A stretch of 64,000 bases of DNA from contig CACZBS010000016.1 of the NCBI GenBank assembly GCA_902779455.1, positions 1 to 64,000 on the forward strand, written 5' to 3'. The notes beneath the pieces were generated by a model that was not told the DNA's origin, ran no database searches, and saw only the letters and a program-made list of their open reading frames with translations. Source of the DNA: an uncultured Prevotellaceae bacterium (lineage in GTDB: Bacteria; Bacteroidota; Bacteroidia; Bacteroidales; Bacteroidaceae). Below are positions 61,700-64,000 of this stretch, in pieces; the stretch's first letter is position 1; every line of letters starts with the position of its first letter. A program made the translations under genes and the position numbers.

Positions 61700-62788
61700 T
61701 TATTTAAGATAAAGTCCCAGGGCCACGACGACGGTCATCAGCACGAGGTTGATGAGCGACAGCGGCATGAGGTATTTCCACTCGAGCTTCAGGATCTGGT
61801 CGATACGCAGGCGGGGGAACGTCCACTTGATCCACATCAGCAGCCAGACGACAGCGAGCGTCTTGCCGAAGAACCAGACGAAGCCGGGGATGTAGTTCAT
61901 CACCGTGTCGAAGGCGTCGATGCCGATGTTCAGCGGTGCCCATCCTCCGAGGAAGACCATCGCGGCGATGCCTGCAATGATAAAGAGGTTGAGGAACTCA
62001 GCCAGATAGAAGAATCCGAAGCCCATGCCCGAATACTCGGTGTGGTGGCCGGCCGTCAGCTCGCTCTCGGCCTCAGCCATGTCGAACGGGCCGCGGTTGG
62101 CCTCGGCGTTGCCTGCGATGAGGAAGACGACGAAGGCGATGATGGCGGGCACGTGACCCTTGACGATGAGCCAGTTCCATGGGCCCGTCTGATAGTCGAC
62201 GATGCCCGACACCTGCATCGTGCCGGTCAGGATGACGGCGGTGATGAGGCAGAGGCAGAGCGACATCTCGTAGGAGATCATCTGCACGGCGGCACGCATG
62301 GCCGAAACGACGGAGTACTTGTTGTTAGAGCCCCATCCGGCGAGGAAGATGCCGACGACGCCGATCGACGAGATGGCGGTGATGAGGAACAGTCCGACGT
62401 TGAAGTCGAGGATGCCCATGCCCTTGTTCCATGGCAGGAAGCAGAACGTGCCCACCGATGCGACGATGACGAGCACGGGAGCCAGTGCATAGAGCAGCTT
62501 GTCAGCCTTGTCGACGAAGAAGATCTCCTTGATGAGCATCTTGAACACGTCGGCAAAGATCTGCAGGGTGCCCCAGGGACCTACGCGCATCGGGCCCAGA
62601 CGGCACTGGAAGTAGGCGCAGACCTTGCGCTCCATGAAGATCATGAGGCATGCTATCAGTGCGTAGGCCGTCAGCACGACGACGCCGACGAGGACGCACT
62701 CAATCAATATCGCCAACCAGTCGGGGCACCCGAGGGTGACCTTCAGCAGTTGGTCGAACCATGTTGTTACAATACTAAAATCAAACAT
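61700..62788 (-). CDS. nuoH: complex I subunit H
   Basis: The 362-residue, eight-helix subunit forms the quinone tunnel with NuoD. GPMRVGPWGTLQIFADVFKMLIKEIF, NRGPFDMAEAESELTAGHHTEYSGM and FVWFFGKTLAVVWLLMWIKWTFPRLRIDQIL are diagnostic. The start (MFDFSIVTTWFDQLL) is 13 bases after a candidate 24-residue ORF. It directly follows nuoD apart from that ORF, so nuoE, F and G are absent at their usual place. Confidence 0.97.
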   Translation of the reverse strand: MFDFSIVTTWFDQLLKVTLGCPDWLAILIECVLVGVVVLTAYALIACLMIFMERKVCAYFQCRLGPMRVGPWGTLQIFADVFKMLIKEIFFVDKADKLLYALAPVLVIVASVGTFCFLPWNKGMGILDFNVGLFLITAISSIGVVGIFLAGWGSNNKYSVVSAMRAAVQMISYEMSLCLCLITAVILTGTMQVSGIVDYQTGPWNWLIVKGHVPAIIAFVVFLIAGNAEANRGPFDMAEAESELTAGHHTEYSGMGFGFFYLAEFLNLFIIAGIAAMVFLGGWAPLNIGIDAFDTVMNYIPGFVWFFGKTLAVVWLLMWIKWTFPRLRIDQILKLEWKYLMPLSLINLVLMTVVVALGLYLK

Positions 62789-62801
62789 AATACCTTTTTA
62801 T

Positions 62802-62876
62802 TTATTTAAAGAATGCAAGAATCAATGAAAGGGCGTTGAGAGCATCCCCAAGCCAATCTGAAATTCTTTTCTTCAT
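62802..62876 (-). CDS. candidate 24-residue amphipathic microprotein between nuoD and nuoH
   Basis: The ORF starts MKKRISDWLGDALNALS and continues LILAFFK to TAA. It begins 12 bases after the nuoD stop and ends 13 bases before the nuoH start, the spacing of a true operon gene. A purine-rich stretch (AAGAAGAAA) precedes the ATG. The positive N-terminus and hydrophobic second half suit a small membrane-surface helix. An alternative overlapping ORF from 62892 (28 codons, MKQEENEEK...) is more polar and less convincing. No family is recognised, so it may be a new accessory peptide of complex I. Confidence 0.5.
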   Translation of the reverse strand: MKKRISDWLGDALNALSLILAFFK

Positions 62877-62888
62877 TTTCTTCTTGTT

Positions 62889-64000
62889 TCATCGGTCGAT
62901 ATCGGGTATCACGACGTCGATGGCGGCACACGTGGCGATGAGGTCGGCAATCTTCTGGCCGCGCAGCATCGGGTCGAAGGCGCCGACGAGCGACAGTCCC
63001 ATGGGGCGCATCTTCATGCGGTAGGGGCTCTTGTCGCCACGCGAGTCGAGGTAGACGCCAAACTCGCCTGCAACACCCTCAACGCTGTAGTACCACTGTC
63101 CCTCGGGCACCTTGATGATGGGCTTCTGCTTCACGTAGAAGTCGCCCTCGGGGATGTTGTCGATGAGCTGCTCGATGATGTTGAGGCTCTGATACATCTC
63201 GTTGATGTGCACCAGGTAGCGGCCCATCGAGTCGCACGACGTCAGGGTCTGCTGCTCCCATTCCACCTTGTCGTACATGTCGTACGGGTGGTTCTTGCGC
63301 ACGTCGTTCTTCCATCCCGAGGCGCGTCCGGCCGGGCCGGTGACGGCATACGAGATGCAGTCCTCCAGCGACATGGGGCCGCACTGCTCCAGTCGGTTGT
63401 GGGTGATGACGTTGTCGCCGAAGACGTCCATATACTCCTGGATCATCGGGCGCAGATACTTCACCAGTGCCTTCACGTTCTTGACGAAGTTCGGGTCGAT
63501 GTCGTCCTGCAGTCCGCCGATGCGGTAGTAGTTCTGGATCAGTCGGCCGCCCGTCGTCTCCTCCATGCAGTTCAGCACATGCTCGCGGTCGCGCATGCCG
63601 TAGAGGAAGGCGGTCAGAGCGCCCAGGTCCTGAGCCACGCACGAGGTGAAGAGCAGGTGCGAGTCGAGTCGCTGCAGCTCGTCCATGATCGTGCGGATAT
63701 ACTTGATGCGGTCGGTCAGCTCCACGCCCATGCCCTCCTCGATGACGCCGACGAGGGCGTGGCGGTGCTGCATGGCGCCCAGGTAGTTCAGTCGGTCGGT
63801 CAGTGCGAGCGTCTGGGGATAGGTCATCTGCTCCCACATCTTCTCGATGCCGCGGTGGATATATCCGAAGTGCGGATAGATCTTCTTCACCGTCTCGCCG
63901 GCAAGCACCGTCTGCAGGCGGAGCACGCCGTGGGTGGCAGGGTGCTGCGGGCCGATGTTGATGACGTAGTCGTCAGTGGCGAACAGCCGGTTCTGCTTCG
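62889..64000 (-). CDS. nuoD: complex I subunit D or fused CD (partial, 5' end outside the window)
   Basis: The C-terminal about 370 residues are visible and the frame remains open to the right edge. GPQHPATHGVLR, FGYIHRGIEKMWEQ, RLDSHLLFTSCVAQDLGALTAFLYG, GVAGEFGVYLDSRGDKSPYRMKMR and the final IPDIDR identify the 49-kDa quinone-binding subunit. In Bacteroidota nuoC and nuoD are commonly fused, which cannot be judged here. It is the most upstream gene seen in this operon and runs to nuoN at 55275. Confidence 0.95.
   Translation of the reverse strand, partial: KQNRLFATDDYVINIGPQHPATHGVLRLQTVLAGETVKKIYPHFGYIHRGIEKMWEQMTYPQTLALTDRLNYLGAMQHRHALVGVIEEGMGVELTDRIKYIRTIMDELQRLDSHLLFTSCVAQDLGALTAFLYGMRDREHVLNCMEETTGGRLIQNYYRIGGLQDDIDPNFVKNVKALVKYLRPMIQEYMDVFGDNVITHNRLEQCGPMSLEDCISYAVTGPAGRASGWKNDVRKNHPYDMYDKVEWEQQTLTSCDSMGRYLVHINEMYQSLNIIEQLIDNIPEGDFYVKQKPIIKVPEGQWYYSVEGVAGEFGVYLDSRGDKSPYRMKMRPMGLSLVGAFDPMLRGQKIADLIATCAAIDVVIPDIDR

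Noticed and set aside
62812-62892. Overlapping 28-codon ORF starting at the nuoD stop (MKQEENEEK...)
   Set aside because: It overlaps the better-placed 24-codon ORF, and its polar, Cys-containing sequence shows no feature of a real small protein.

Overview
The window is a Bacteroidales chromosome segment, most likely from a Prevotella-like member of Prevotellaceae. Three things suggest this. Many genes are preceded by the Bacteroidota -7 element TAnnTTTG, often with TTG or TTTG 19-21 bp upstream, and Shine-Dalgarno sequences are rare. The gene families are typical of the phylum (DUF4105/Lnb, DUF4835/PorD, DUF3127, DUF6057, DUF4876, DUF6850, a long SecA, complex I with nuoD followed directly by nuoH). 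Secreted proteins carry Prevotella-style short C-terminal tails. The species cannot be fixed from the sequence alone.

Layout. 1-470: the extreme 5' end of a 16S rRNA gene leaving the window on the left, with its leader and a near-consensus promoter. 471-10312: a mechanosensitive channel, then leftward genes for a TPR protein, GlmS, a polysaccharide-export lipoprotein, a phytase-like esterase and a secreted GH2 beta-galactosidase. 10421-15168: a DUF6057 membrane protein with a beta-propeller lipoprotein carrying CxxCH, a DUF2461 protein and endonuclease III. 15510-20581: an accessory stretch with a serpin, a stand-alone regulator C-terminus, a small secreted protein, a membrane TPR regulator of mosaic base composition, and an LRR protein. 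20702-26232: an envelope-biogenesis cluster (PpiD/SurA-like, CNNM/CorC, LptC, an outer-membrane protein). 26320-35825: Lnb-type lipoprotein acyltransferase, a phosphatase-fold protein that appears to have lost its catalytic residues, SecA, an ABC ATPase, HU, a 29-residue basic protein and RNase G. 35869-41737: a leftward dnaN - exonuclease - coaBC - PorD operon in which coaBC is fused in frame to a TPR/AraC-type membrane regulator. 41897-52465: a DUF3127 protein, an M16 protease, and a TonB receptor - lipoprotein - DUF4876 - DUF6850 - secreted protein operon. 52785-55088: a large secreted protein. 55275 to the end: a complex I operon (nuoD to nuoN), with a candidate 24-residue ORF between nuoD and nuoH.

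The most unusual content is a set of short, strictly periodic repeats. A 22-nt-period family occurs at three intergenic sites (about 15.2, 29.1 and 42.4 kb) and ends in hairpins, two of which show a compensatory base change. A 7-nt repeat occurs in 56-bp, 8-unit blocks inside two protein-coding genes and in a shorter version just before an ABC gene. An 8-nt repeat abuts the start codons of nuoM and the DUF4876 gene. A 21-bp-period array of four TCACGWCGTGA sites sits between two convergent genes, beside a 48-bp-arm inverted repeat with G-quadruplex potential. Together with the coaBC-regulator fusion these are the best candidates for undescribed biology. No CRISPR array, transposase, prophage or tRNA gene was recognised.
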